64,000 nt of DNA from Globisporangium splendens (taxonomy: Eukaryota; Oomycota; Peronosporomycetes; Pythiales; Pythiaceae), in the NCBI GenBank assembly GCA_006386115.1, contig VFIW01000049.1, positions 124,001-188,000 of the forward strand. Direction: 5' to 3'. The translations under genes and the position numbers were made by a program. Position 1 is the stretch's first letter. Every line of letters starts with the position of its first letter. Positions 21,927 through 33,067 of the stretch are shown here, in pieces. The notes under the pieces were generated by a model that saw only the letters and a program-made list of their open reading frames with translations, searched no databases and had not been told where the DNA came from.

Positions 21927-23006
21927 ATGACCGGATCGAACCGCAACTACACCGTCAGCAGCAGCATGAGTGACGCGAGCGCCGCCACTGTGAGCGACAA
22001 CCAGTTCTCGCACGCGGTGGCGTCGGCGCCCATGATGGACCAGCAGCATTGGAGCAAGACGCTGTCGGGGGAGATCGACACGGTCCAGCGGCGCCCGAGC
22101 GTCACGGAGACCAGCAGCACGGCGAGCGAAGACTTTGGCAGCAGCCACTTTGACTTGGACGAGCGCAGCAATAACAACGCGGCTACTACTTCGCGCAGTC
22201 ATGCGCGAGACTCGGCGGGCAGCAGCGCCTCCATCGCGAGCAGCACGGGGAGTGACGCGTCTGAGATGCGGTGGGAGGCGCGCCGCGCACGGGAGCGTGC
22301 CGAGCAAGAGGCCGATCAGAAGCTCATCGACGCTGTGTGTAAGGCGTCGCTGCTCGAGTACAACGAAAGGGAGCGCGCGCTGCGCAACTATGAAAACGAG
22401 CTCGTCTCGAAGGACGCCGACTTGCAGTCGGGCACCACGATGCTGCATCAACAGCGGCTTGAGGCTGAGAAGCGCAAGCGTGAAGCGATGCAGCGTGTGA
22501 TCAATAGTAAGCAAACCGCGCAGCAAATGGCTGCGAAGGCACGTGAAGCCACAGGGCTCTATGAACAAAAGAATGCCGAGCGACTCGCGAAAACGGCCGA
22601 GCTCGACGAGGTTCGGCAGCAGAACGAGCGCGAACTCGCATTGCTCGCTGTGCAGCAGCGAAAAGAAGAAGCGATCCGACGGCGTGAGGAAGCCGAGCGG
22701 CGCGCGAAAGAAGCGAAGGACAAGGCGGAAGCGATGCGGTCCAAGGCGTTCCAGGCCGTGCAGGTGGTGCGCGCGCAGTCGAGAAAGCAAATCGAGACCG
22801 AACTGATCCACGAGGAAGACCGCCGGCAGTTGGAGATGCAGCGCAAGCTGCAGGAGCTCGAGACGGAGAAGGTGCTCGCGAGAGATCGCCGAGAGGCAGC
22901 GGCGCGCAAAGCTGCTGAGGCCCAGCGTCGCGCCGAGGAGCTACGCGCACGAGCTGAGGCTGCGCGAGTGGCACTGGAGGCATCTGCTGCGGCAAAGCAA
23001 TCGTAA
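21927..23006 (+). CDS. Coiled-coil protein of unknown function
   Basis: Single exon, 359 residues. Residues 1-110 are Ser/Thr/Ala/Asp-rich and probably disordered. From about residue 112 to the end the chain is almost entirely charged Glu/Arg/Lys/Ala/Gln helix without proline, in heptad-like runs (EARRARERAEQEADQ, KEEAIRRREEAERRAKEA), so a long coiled coil is predicted. No enzymatic motif, membrane segment or signal peptide is visible. I do not recognise the family. A cytoskeletal or scaffold role is only inference from composition. Confidence 0.8.
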   Translation: MTGSNRNYTVSSSMSDASAATVSDNQFSHAVASAPMMDQQHWSKTLSGEIDTVQRRPSVTETSSTASEDFGSSHFDLDERSNNNAATTSRSHARDSAGSSASIASSTGSDASEMRWEARRARERAEQEADQKLIDAVCKASLLEYNERERALRNYENELVSKDADLQSGTTMLHQQRLEAEKRKREAMQRVINSKQTAQQMAAKAREATGLYEQKNAERLAKTAELDEVRQQNERELALLAVQQRKEEAIRRREEAERRAKEAKDKAEAMRSKAFQAVQVVRAQSRKQIETELIHEEDRRQLEMQRKLQELETEKVLARDRREAAARKAAEAQRRAEELRARAEAARVALEASAAAKQS

Positions 23007-23228
23007 CATCGTATGCGACAGATCTTTAATATAATGCGCTTTTGGTTGCTTTTTATTTTCTAATTGATGAATATGATCAACATGCGAGCACTTCGTGTCA
23101 TGTGCGGTGCGTTTATTCATTTTGAAGACTGAAAAGAGTTAAATATATATATTGCTGGGTTGGAAATACTGATAAGTTGATGGTGAGGAAATGGTTTTCT
23201 CTCTCTATGCTTGCGCTGCTTCTGTCGT

Positions 23229-24835
23229 TCACATGCAGTCCAAGTCGTTCTCGAGACACGACAGGTGAGTCTTTGTTGCAGCATCGGCAGCGACGACGAC
23301 GGTATGCGGCGCTTGTTGCTTCCCTTCTGCTGCTGCCTCGCTGTCGTCTTCAAAGCTGCCGATGGTGCTCGACGTTCCCTCCGTGCCGTTCTCGCTCAGG
23401 CATGACAGCGAGCGTCGGCGGTTGCCTTTCGACGGGGACGAGGTGCCTTTGCTCCGTTCCGGAGATTTCTGCTCCTCCACGTTGCTCTGGGACACGACGC
23501 TTTCTTCTATTTTTTCCACTTCCACTGCAGCAGCTTCAACGGACGCATCTTCTTGGAGCCAACCGTACGCCAAGATGTCGGCCACCGTCGGTCGCAACTG
23601 CGCGTCGAAGATCAGCATGGACTTCAGCAAGCCCCTGACTTCGTCGGACAGGAACTTGGGGTACGCGATCGCGTTGCGGCAAACATCTTCGCGCAGGCGA
23701 ACAAAGTTTGAGTCGTCAAATGGCGCGCAGCCTGTCAGCAGCGCGAAGATCAGCACACCAATGCTCCACACATCGGCTGGGCCACCGTGGAAACCTTTTT
23801 GTCGCGCAGCCGAGTTGAGAAAGAGAACTTCGGGACTGCAGTACAACGGCGTGCCGCAGATCGTCTTCAGCATCTCACCTGGGGGTGCGATCTCCGAGAG
23901 ACCGAAATCAATCAGCTTGACGTGGTAGTCCGGCGTGATCAGCACACTAAGCAGAGGAAACAAAGAACACAGTTGTTAGAATTAGGAGGAACGACGCAAA
24001 CCATGAACAACAAAGACCAAAGCAACGCACTTTTCCAGTTTCAGGTCGCGGTGGTACACGTGGCGCTCATGGCAGTAGTGGACCGCTGAGAGCAGCTGCC
24101 GCATCACGTGCGCGGCTTGCGCTTCCTTCATTTTGCCATTAGCCAGCAAATGCTCGAGCAGGTCGCAGCCTTCGACGAGTTCGTGCACGATGCACAATCG
24201 GTGCGACGTCTCGTAGGCGCCAAGGTACTTGATAATGTTGGGGTGCTCGAGCGACTTGGAGATCTCGAGCTCCGACACGATCTTGAGCAGTCTTCTCTGC
24301 ACGCGGAACACGGCTTTCTCCTGCGTATAGTCGCCGTCGGCGACCATGGAGCGGCGCACTTCGATCATCGCGGCCTTGTCAAACACCTTGATTGCAACTT
24401 CGCGTCCGGTGGCCGTGTCCACAGCCGCATACACCTTGGACGTCGCTCCGCTTCCCAGCAACCGGCCAAATGTAAACTAAACGACGAATAAAAAGATTAC
24501 ACACGCATGTGAATAACCACCGTTCGCTTTATATAGCACCGAAAATAAAAAGAGCACGCAGCAAGACTCACTCTCTGCTGCAGCTCGTCCTCGGTGACCA
24601 TGTCGCCCATGATGGCGCGCAGCCGGTCGTGGATGCTCATGCGCTTGCTCTTGTGCTTGATCGCGTCCTTTTCGCGCGAAATGGCGTCCGCGACCGCTCC
24701 ACGAACAGGCGCGGCGTGCACCTTGGACGTCTTCACGTGGGTCAGCGGCGCCGTCTCCGGCAGCAGCACGCTCACGGGGTCCACACGCCAGAGCGCGCCG
24801 AAGCCCGTCATCTTGGGGAGGATCGCTGCCAGCAT
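23229..24835 (-). CDS. CAMK-like Ser/Thr protein kinase
   Basis: Three exons (24835-24572, 24476-24031, 23946-23229) sum to 476 codons. Exon 1 gives an 88-residue N-terminal extension ending in a helix (DRLRAIMGDMVTEDELQQR). The kinase fold follows: Gly loop LGSGATSKVY (95-104), VAIK lysine (118), the catalytic HRDLKLEN split by intron 2, DFG (250-252), activation-segment CGTPLYCSPE and ADVWSIGVLIFALLTGCAPF. Subdomain XI is complete (LRPTVADILAYGWL). The HRDLKLEN string and the short loop after DFG suggest the CAMK/SNF1-like group. The C-terminal 115 residues are Ser/Glu-rich and probably regulatory. All catalytic residues are present. Confidence 0.93.
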
Positions 24836-26205
24836 CTTCACTGAATGATAATAACGGCGCTTGCTGTCTGCGCGGCCAATTCCCAAATGGTGCCTTGCGT
24901 TCCCAATAGAAAAAGACCAGATCACATGCGGTCGTCGCTCAACCCTACCCCGCACTTTAGCAAAAGGTGCTATTTTTAGACGGGATCTAAACATAACAGC
25001 CAATCAGCGCGCGACAAGAAGGTCACGATGGGTTGCACGGCTCGTCCAGTCGCGAGCTGTCGTTGGGTGGGCAAAAATAACTAGGGGGATGCTGCCTGTT
25101 GCTGTTGTTGTGTGTGGATTTGTGTAATGGCGTCGACGCGGCGCTCACGATGATGCGATGACGCGAGGACGGACCGAATCGCTCAAGACGAAACAAATGT
25201 GTGATTTTTGATAAACGGCGCTATGTGGACATGCTTTTTGTCGATAAACAAAGATTCCTAGGGATATGTAGAGATCTTTACACAATGCGCTATGGAAGGA
25301 AGCAAAAGAACAGACCAAATAAGATCCAAGAGCATTCCAGTACTGTTCAGTATGGTACTGTACCGGAGCCAGCGTGTCTCTTTGATCCTTACGGTATGCG
25401 CCAAAGTGTGAATTGCGACGCGCCAAAGATCGCAGCATGATAATTGTCAGCAGACCCTTGCCAAAAGCCCACATGGATGACGCCAATGAGAACTCGCAGG
25501 CGCAATACAGAAAGAGAATGGAGACAACGAACGACAACAACGGCTGTTGCTCGCCCATCAAGATGTTGCTGCACCCAGATGGTTTGCGTGGTCTTCGTCA
25601 GGCAGTTGCACACATGTGTCATGCACACGTGAATGATGGTGTACGCAAGGGTTATCTTGCAATTTCTGGTCAGCAAGCAAGCAAACCAGCGAAACTCGAT
25701 ACAGAAGACAAATGCGAGAGCGACAGCAGAAACGCTGCGCACCGATCGCATGCGTCAGTTAAGCGGTTCGTCCGCTAACAAAAGCGACTGGTTCTCAGCG
25801 CCAATTGAGGAGCTCAGTACCTACTTGTACTCTACGGAACGTCGCCAATCGCCAATCGACGGCATCATTGGCTGGAGCTGGCTGTTCGGTCCGTCGTGGG
25901 AAGGCATGAGGAAGAAATATGCGAAGCGTCAGCGCTGTCGTCCGATGGCGCCACCTTCGATTCTTTTTCCTAGGTCTTCCCTTTCATTCTCGTCTGTCTG
26001 TCTGCTTATTTTCGTAAATAGACGATATATCGTGGCTACTGAATGCAAAAACTCAAAACCAAGCGATTTCGAGAGGGTGCTTAAATCAGTACAGCAAACT
26101 TTAATCGCGCTCTTCCTCCTCCCTTCAAAAATTAATCTTATTAATTCGCCCGTTTCCGGACACCGACTGACTCGCCATTGTTGATACTAGCAGTTCTTCA
26201 GCCCC
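24836..26205. other. Divergent intergenic region with CCAAT-box cluster, no gene seen
   Basis: About 1.37 kb between the divergent kinase and CDP-diacylglycerol synthase genes. Open frames here (for example 25145-25561 minus and 25633-26184 plus) have no domain and no codon-usage match to neighbours. A cluster of CCAAT boxes at 25801-25871 is listed separately. Confidence 0.55.
25801..25871. promoter_or_regulatory. Cluster of four CCAAT boxes
   Basis: CCAAT occurs at 25801-25805, 25845-25849 and 25852-25856, and inverted (ATTGG) at 25867-25871, 335-405 nt upstream of the CDP-diacylglycerol synthase start. CCAAT is the binding site of the conserved trimeric factor NF-Y/HAP. Function here is inferred only from the clustering. 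Confidence 0.4.
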
Positions 26206-28077
26206 ATGGCGCTCGACGAGGACACCACCGCCGCTTCTTCTTCCTCTGGACCTGCGCTCCCGCTCCCGCTGCCCCCGATGCTCCTGACCAACGCCGAGCC
26301 GCAGCAGCACGCGGTGCTGGCGACGCCGCACACGCCGCACGACCCGTCGTCGCCGCACTCGTCCAGCAGCAGCGCCTTCTTCCCGTTCGACACGCCCATG
26401 ACGACGCTCGAGTCGCCTCCCGCGAGCATCCCCGTGCGCCGCCCGTCCCAGAAACGCTCATCGTCGGCGGCAGGACGAAGACGGAGGTTGACACAGACGC
26501 TGCGCCGGTTCTTTCAGCTCAACGTCGTGCAGCGCTGTCTGAGCGCTGCCGTGCTCGCGCCGCTCGTCACGTACTTCCTCTGGCGCTCACCCGCGTTCGC
26601 CACTGCCACGTTCTGCGCGTTCGTCACCAGTATCTGCTCGTACGAGTATGCGTGGATCGCACACCGCATCCACACGCGTGTCGTCTCGAAGGTCAGTCTT
26701 TACGAACAGGAGCCGCTCGTGCACACAGGACCAGGCAGCGTGACGGCCGCGCCGCAGCACGACTCCAACAGCACAGGGCTGCGGAGTACTCGAAGCAGCA
26801 GCAGCTCCAGTAGTGATAGCGGTCGCCATGGACGCAGTCGAAGCGACCACAGCACACGCAGCGAGTCGTCCACGATGGACGAGGCAGACAACTCCCATAC
26901 CAACATGAACAACCACAGGGGCAGCTCGCACTTGGACGACGATCACGACATGAGGAGTCAACGCATCAGCAGCAGCTTTGTGTTCGACACCCCGCAAGAC
27001 GGCGTCCGCAATCTTCTGCACCAGACGTCCATGTCGAGTCCCATCGTTGTACCGGAAGTGACCGCGACCCCGAGACACAGCTTCGAGTCCAACGGCGAGA
27101 TGTGCTTTGACGCCGTCGACACAGCATTCTGCGCGGTCTCGGGGATCGCGAACAGGTTCTTCAAGGGCAACGAGTGGCTCGCGGCCATGCTGTTGTCGCT
27201 GGCCACGACGGTCGTCATGTCGACGGCGTTCCTTCTCTTTGCGCCGTGGATCCCCGAGCTCGAGACCACGGAGCTCTACCGGCTGCGCTGGTTTTACGCG
27301 CTCGCCACGGACTACGTCGCGTCGCTCAGCGCGTTCTTCACACCCAACTGGAAGTACGCCGTCATCTGCCTCGTGGAAAAGTCCGTGTTTACACTATTGA
27401 CGTTGCACTCGACAATCTGTCCGATCAACCAGTTTGGCTGCGGTCTGTCGATGGAACCGGCGCAGGTGTTCCTCTCCGGCGTCGTGCTCATCCTGCTCTT
27501 CCGACTCAGCACGCGGAGCACGAGCGGATTGGGCGTGTTTCTCCACATCGTGCTCGACATGCTTGGGTTTCTGTACATTGTCGGCAGCTTGTCGGTGATC
27601 GTCGCGTTCGTAGACGATGATCAACTGGAATCGTACCGGAAGCTCCTGATCGTGCTGCTGTACGTCGTCTGGGCCTCGGACACCGGCGCGTACCTCACGG
27701 GCAAACTGCTCGCGCGCCTCAACTACAAGTACTACAACCCGCTCGCGGCGCATTTGTCCAAGAACAAGGACTACGAAGGCACGCTCGGCGCGATCGGGTT
27801 TGGCATCGCAGCCATGCACATCGCGTGCGAATTACTCAACGTGAGCGGCTCGACGGTCGCGAAGGTGACGTTCACGATTCTCGCAGTCGTCGCCGGCCGC
27901 ATCGGTGATCTCTTTGAGAGTCTGCTCAAACGTGCGGCCGGGGTCAAGGACTCGGGGAAGCTCATCCCGGGCCACGGCGGCGTGCTGGATCGCATCGACG
28001 CGCTCATGTTCGCGTCGCTTGTGTTCGCGCGGTACTACGCGATGATCGTCGTTCCTGGTATGCAAGAAGGCGAGTAG
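26206..28077 (+). CDS. CDP-diacylglycerol synthase (phosphatidate cytidylyltransferase)
   Basis: Single exon, 623 residues. The enzyme makes CDP-diacylglycerol from phosphatidate and CTP for phosphatidylinositol, phosphatidylglycerol and cardiolipin synthesis. The CdsA signature is complete near the C-terminus (SLLKRAAGVKDSGKLIPGHG, followed by GVLDRIDAL), preceded by DTGAYLTGKLLAR, which is also typical. Several hydrophobic helices are visible: a pair at about residues 100-155, then six or more from about 320 on. Between them lies an unusual soluble insert of about 160 residues rich in Ser, Asp and His. This layout resembles bacterial/plastid-type CdsA proteins with an N-terminal extension. 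The compartment (ER, mitochondrion or other) cannot be told; the first 85 residues are low-complexity rather than a clean signal. Confidence 0.94.
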   Translation: MALDEDTTAASSSSGPALPLPLPPMLLTNAEPQQHAVLATPHTPHDPSSPHSSSSSAFFPFDTPMTTLESPPASIPVRRPSQKRSSSAAGRRRRLTQTLRRFFQLNVVQRCLSAAVLAPLVTYFLWRSPAFATATFCAFVTSICSYEYAWIAHRIHTRVVSKVSLYEQEPLVHTGPGSVTAAPQHDSNSTGLRSTRSSSSSSSDSGRHGRSRSDHSTRSESSTMDEADNSHTNMNNHRGSSHLDDDHDMRSQRISSSFVFDTPQDGVRNLLHQTSMSSPIVVPEVTATPRHSFESNGEMCFDAVDTAFCAVSGIANRFFKGNEWLAAMLLSLATTVVMSTAFLLFAPWIPELETTELYRLRWFYALATDYVASLSAFFTPNWKYAVICLVEKSVFTLLTLHSTICPINQFGCGLSMEPAQVFLSGVVLILLFRLSTRSTSGLGVFLHIVLDMLGFLYIVGSLSVIVAFVDDDQLESYRKLLIVLLYVVWASDTGAYLTGKLLARLNYKYYNPLAAHLSKNKDYEGTLGAIGFGIAAMHIACELLNVSGSTVAKVTFTILAVVAGRIGDLFESLLKRAAGVKDSGKLIPGHGGVLDRIDALMFASLVFARYYAMIVVPGMQEGE

Positions 28078-28247
28078 AACAGCAACGTGTCAGGTATGTA
28101 GAAAACAGCAAGCAAGCGGCAAAGTCCAAGACGGAGCGAAGAGAACGAAACACAGAAGAACTAAGTTATTATGGAATGATGTGCAATGAAGGACAACACA
28201 GCGAACTCATCGACTCCATGTCAACCGCCAACGCTTTACCAGCCAGC

Positions 28248-28874
28248 CTACTCCAAGGGGCTCAGCACTTCGCGCGAGACGCGATCAGCCTCCTGTCGAC
28301 CGCAGAGCAGCTCGACCAGTTTCAGCCCGAAAGCGATCGCTGTCGCGGGTCCCTGACTTGTGACGCACTTGCCGTCGACAACCACGGCTTCATCCACGTA
28401 GTTGTCTGGAATGAGTCGCTCGTTGTGGGCGTCGCACGTAGCGCGTTGCCGCTGCGTCAACAGTCCGTGGGCTGGGAACACAATCGCCGGTGCGCTCGAG
28501 ATTCCAGCGTACCAGTTACCACTCGCGTGCTGCTTCTTGAGCATTTTCGTCAGCAACTCGTCGTCACGCAGACAAGACGCGCTCAGTCCCCCAGGCAGCA
28601 CGATGAGCTCGTAGCTGCGGTAGCTGCAGTCTTCGATCGTGTGTTCGGCCTTGATCTTGAGACCGTGGTTGGCCTCGATGATGTTGTGCTTCTTGTGACC
28701 AACACTCGCGATGGACACGTGCATGTCGCCGCGCGTGAGGATATCTGAGAGCACCAGCGTCTCGAGCTCCTCGCTGCCGTCGGCGACGACAATCAGCGCG
28801 CGTGGCTTCACGTGCGGCTTGCTGCTTGCTTCGGCCACATGGTGTTCATGCGCTCGCACCAGACGACTCGCCAT
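28248..28874 (-). CDS. DJ-1/PfpI-family protein lacking the nucleophilic cysteine
   Basis: 208 residues in one exon from the ATG at 28874; in-frame ATG codons upstream (for example 28958) could add a basic leader. The DJ-1 fold is evident: RALIVVADGSEELET with the conserved Glu, YELIVLPGG, the nucleophile elbow, and KCVTSQGPATAIAFGLKLVE. At the elbow the sequence is GISSAP where DJ-1 proteins have the Cys of the I-C-A-G-P type, so the reactive Cys is replaced by Ser126. The neighbouring divergent paralogue keeps the Cys (GICAAP). Without it the usual peroxide-sensing or glyoxalase/deglycase chemistry is unlikely. A binding or regulatory role is inference. Confidence 0.9.
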   Translation of the reverse strand: MASRLVRAHEHHVAEASSKPHVKPRALIVVADGSEELETLVLSDILTRGDMHVSIASVGHKKHNIIEANHGLKIKAEHTIEDCSYRSYELIVLPGGLSASCLRDDELLTKMLKKQHASGNWYAGISSAPAIVFPAHGLLTQRQRATCDAHNERLIPDNYVDEAVVVDGKCVTSQGPATAIAFGLKLVELLCGRQEADRVSREVLSPLE

Positions 28875-29132
28875 GGCTTGATTTGGAAAAGCGAGTCGAG
28901 GTTTTGTCTCCCGTGGCTCTCGTTTGCGAGTGGCGGTGCAATGTGAGCTTTCTCTCATTGGCGCTGGATCCGACAGTTGATTGAATCTCACGCAACACAA
29001 ACTCAACGGGACAGGAGAGAGGCTGATCTCTTGATCAAAGCAAAGCGGCTAACTGTCGTATCTCACATTGACCTCCTGCTCCCTAACTCGCAGTTCCAGA
29101 CAAACTCTCATATACGAAAGCAGAGAAGCAAA

Positions 29133-29818
29133 ATGATGAAGATCATGCACTCGCTCACCGATTTGGTCACCCCGAAGCCCACGGCTCTCATCCCAGTCGT
29201 ACGTAGCTCTTCCCTTCACAGACCAACATTTGCTGTTTATTTGCCGTACTGAGGTTTGCTTTGTCCATTTTGTATCTACAGACCAATGGAAGCGAAGAAA
29301 TCGAGCTCGTTATGCTCTCAGATATGCTGGCGCGTGCCGGCGTACGCGTGACGATCGCGGTCGTCAGCGACGATCCCAACCATATCGTGACGCTAATGAA
29401 AGGCACGATGATCCAAGGCGACAAAGCCATCGAGCACTGTGAGCACGAGGAGTACGACCTCATTGTTGTACCCGGTGGGAGCGGGGCAAAGATCCTCGGC
29501 GCGAATTCGATGCTGGCCGAGCTGTTGCGCAAGCAGAAAGAAGCTGGAAAGCTGTACGGAGGCATTTGCGCCGCACCAGTGGACGTGCTGCTGCGCCACG
29601 CGGTCGTGACTGGTCCCATGACGTGTTTCCCAGGCTACAGAGAGCAAGTGGGTCAGTTGTTTGTGGACGAGTCCGTCGTGGTCTCGGACAATTGCGTGAC
29701 GAGCCAGGGCTCTGGGACGGCGATGGCCATGGCATTCAAGCTCGTGGAGCTCCTGCGTGGAGAGAAAACGGCGCAGGAGCTCAGCAAAAGCACCGGCTGC
29801 CGCAAGAGCAAGCAGTAG
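29133..29818 (+). CDS. DJ-1/PARK7-family protein with intact catalytic cysteine
   Basis: Two exons (29133-29198, 29282-29818; GTACGT donor) give 200 residues. Features are NGSEEIELVMLSDML with the conserved Glu, DLIVVPGGSGA, the elbow YGGICAAP with Cys118, and NCVTSQGSGTAMAMAFKLVE. These are the hallmarks of DJ-1 proteins, which respond to oxidation at this Cys and detoxify reactive carbonyls in several eukaryotes. The N-terminal exon replaces the usual first beta-strand start. The gene is divergent from a second DJ-1 paralogue with 258 nt between start codons, so the pair arose by inverted duplication and may share a promoter. Confidence 0.94.
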
Positions 29819-30254
29819 GGGCCAAGGCTGTTGCAGGCCGTTTGAGTAGCAAGCGGATCACAAACCGTGCGTTCAAATGCTTGGAGTTTCTTGTTTGTTA
29901 AACATTCGATTTTTGATACTTGCAAAACCAACTCGATCTGCTATTGCTCTGCTCGAAAACTTCGCCTGCTGGAATGTGGCATCATGACGGACTTTTAAAA
30001 CGACTACGAACACCTAAAAGCTGCTTTGAACTCGAATAATAGTGACTCACAATCCTCAGTTTGTGGAGCTGTGTTGTCGTCGTGGGCGACACCCATTTGA
30101 GAAGTGACTGTCCAAGTTGCACTCTTCTGTGTGTTGACTTTGCTAAACTCAACAATTGTGCTACCTTCGTGCAACTTCTCGACCCTCCCTGCAACTGCAA
30201 CCTTTTGGGTTGAATCCGACCAGCATTTGTCGTTTTCCGACTGCAAGTGGCACA
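29819..30254. other. Intergenic, no gene seen
   Basis: 436 nt between the DJ-1 gene and Ku80, both on the plus strand. No open frame with support. Confidence 0.5.
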
Positions 30255-32916
30255 ATGTCGCGTTCCAAGGTGACGAATGAGTGAATGGCGTGTGCCTATG
30301 AATGACGCGCATTAACTCCATAGGCACTGTGTGCACATGTGCATCTGCCTCTTTTACAGGAAGCGACGGTGGTGCTGCTGGACGCCGGCGTGTCGATGCG
30401 CGCGCCGCTCTGCGAACGCGTCCGCAAGAGCAGGTCGGACGCGGACTCGAAGGAGCTCAACACGCGCTTTGACGCCGCCGTGGCTGCAGTCGAGAGCTTC
30501 ATCCAGCAAAAGGCAAGCGTGTTTGTGTGTGTATGCGCGTCTGTTACTGCACTGAATGTGGATGCTTGTGTTGGTGCTGACGATAGATCGTTTACTCCTC
30601 CTTTCACTGCAGTTGTTCTTCAAGCCCAAGGACGAGGTTGGCATCGTCGCGTATGGCTCGGAAGGTGCTGCAACCTCCATTCCTGCCTTGGCACTGGGGA
30701 TTACAAGTAGTATTAATCACGGTCGTGTGTATATTGTGTGCGTATGTGAATCTGTCAGAGACGGATAATCAGCTGAACGAGGAACAGGACGAGGACGGGT
30801 ACCGCAACGTGTCGATCCTCTGGTCGATCGACACGCCGACGCTGCACATGTGCGAGCGGTTGCGCGAACTGAAGCCGGCATCTGAGAGTTCCGACACCAA
30901 GGTCGACATTCTGGACGGCCTCATCGTGGCGCTCGATCTGCTCTTCCGCCGCACCGAGGGCAAGAAGTACGAGAAGCGGTTGCTTGTGATCACGGACGCA
31001 GCGGAAAGGATCACGGACGCTGCTGACGTCGAGTCTGTCGTGCAGATGATCCAGAATATGGACGTCAAGCTCCAAATTATGTACGTGTGTGTGAATATGG
31101 GAAAGCATGCGTGAATGAGAGAATTATGCTGACATCTCCATTTTTTTATAGTGGCATTGACTTTACGAACACGACCGACGACGTGAAGAAAGAAGAGGTA
31201 CAACCAGATGGCATGAAGCCAGAAGACAGCGGGCATGACGTAAAACGCGAAGATGCGGCTATGTCAAGTGTCAAGGTGGAGAACGAGAAGATGCTGGTCT
31301 CGATCGCGCAGGAAGTCGGTGGCGAAGTGAACGCTGTGTCGAAACGCATGCACCTCTTGGCGCAGGGTATGAAGAAGACTGTGGCACTGACTACCAAATT
31401 TCGCGGTATGCTTGAGATCGGCAGCGACTTTGGGATCCCGGTGTTCTGCTACTTGAAGACCAAAGTCGCGACGCTGCCGAGATTGTCAAAGGAATCGCAG
31501 GTCTCGTACGACAAGGAGACACAGGGCAAAGTGAAAGTCGACCGACGCTACACGACGCCACAGAATCCGGACGAAGAAGTCGCGTTTGATCAGCAGGTCA
31601 AAGCGTATCGCTACGGCAAGGAGAAAGTGCCGTTTTCGTCGGCCGATGTCGAGTTTTTCAAGCTGCAGACTGAGAAAAGCCTTAAAGTGCTCGGGTTTCT
31701 CGCCAAGAAACTGCTGACTCGCTCGAAGTTCGCCGATGGAACTGATGTTTTTATTGCCGAGCCTGGTAAGCCGCATGCCGCCCAATGCCTTGCTGCGCTC
31801 ATTGAAGGCATGAAAGAGTTGGATCAAGTCGCGATCGCGCGCTTCGTCGCGCGCAAGAACGCAGCTCCAAAGATCGTGGCGCTGATCCCACATTCCCCAG
31901 GGGGCGCCGACAATTACTATGCTTTTTGGTCGCAACAGTTGCCGTATGAAGAAGATTTGCGCAATTACGAATTCGCGCCGCTGAAGACAAGCAAACATCG
32001 ACCAAGTGATGCGCAGCAAGCCACGGCCGATAAACTTGTCGATAGTCTGAGTGTGCGCGACGACAAAGTGGATGAGTTCGGATCGTGCTTCAACCCCGTG
32101 GTCCACCGCTTTTTCCACGCGATGTCAACGCGGGCTTTCCAGGAAGACGCTGCCGTCCCACCGCTTCCTTCGTACGTGGACACGTGTCTGAACATTGATG
32201 ACGCCAAAAAGCAACGCATTCAGCCTGTGATTCAGAGCTTTGGGGATGAGTTCCAGCTGAAAGAAGCCGTCAAGACACGTAACGATCGCAAGAAGAAGTC
32301 GTTCTGGAGTGATGCCGCTGTCACTGGTCTGCCTGTGGCGGTGAAGGAAGAACCACGCGATGGCGACGACGACGATGCGGCAGCGGATCCAGCGCAGGAC
32401 GATGACGCGGGGTCGGACGTTGACCTGGACGAATTGCTGGACTCGGGCGACGTGACGAGTGTCGGGTCCATGAACCCCATCGCTGACTTTGAGTCGCTGC
32501 TCGATTTGTCAAAAAGCAATCGGTCGAAACGCGCGGTCGCCGTCCACGGCATGGAAACGCAGATCGCGACGTTTCTCACCAGCGGCTCGAGTTTTTATCG
32601 CAAGGCTGTGCAATGTCTCTCGCATTTCCGAAAGTGCAGCGTCGAGATCCTCTATTCGTCACAGTTCAACGACTTTTTAATGAAATTGAAGACAACGCTC
32701 GGGGAGACCTCGGATGCGTGGAAAGCCATCGAGAACGATAGCATCACGCTTCTTTCGAGTGACGACGACCCAACGCTGAGTGTGACGCCAGCGCAAGCGC
32801 GAGCCTTCCTGTACGGCGACGAGCAAGTCGATGTGAGTGCCGCCGCCGCCGCCTCGCTGCCGTCGCAAGTCGAGGAGATGGAGCAAGAAGACGACATGTT
32901 TGCTGAATTCGAGTAA
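30255..32916 (+). CDS. XRCC5: Ku80 (XRCC5), DNA double-strand-break repair
   Basis: Five exons: 30255-30269, 30360-30518, 30613-30664, 30759-31080, 31152-32916, about 770 residues. Exon 1 encodes only MSRSK before the vWA domain (EATVVLLDAGVSMR, KDEVGIVAYGSEE, VDILDGLIVALDLL, KRLLVITDAAERI). The Ku core follows (YRYGKEKVPFSSADVEFF, VLGFLAKK, DQVAIARFVARKNAAPKI, LPYEEDLRNYEF). The helical C-terminal domain has VGSMNPIADFESLL as in animal Ku80. The last residues, EQEDDMFAEFE, form an acidic/aromatic tail resembling the motif with which animal Ku80 binds DNA-PKcs. With Ku70 it forms the ring that loads on DNA ends for non-homologous end joining. Exon 2 may end at a GC donor (30512) instead of GT (30518), changing two residues. 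Confidence 0.95.
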
Positions 32917-33067
32917 GAAGGAGCAAACATGGACAGCGAGTGGGGTACAAATTTCGTCGGTTTAGTATATAAAATAGTTACATCGAAAAAGAAAGAAACA
33001 CGAAGCCATGCCAATGCAACGAGAACGATCTGACGTTCCCTGTGTCTACTGTCGCTCTCTTTCTTTC

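Noticed and set aside
25145..26184. Several 60-180-codon frames on both strands
   Set aside because: They lack domains and overlap each other in conflicting frames; more likely a long promoter region.
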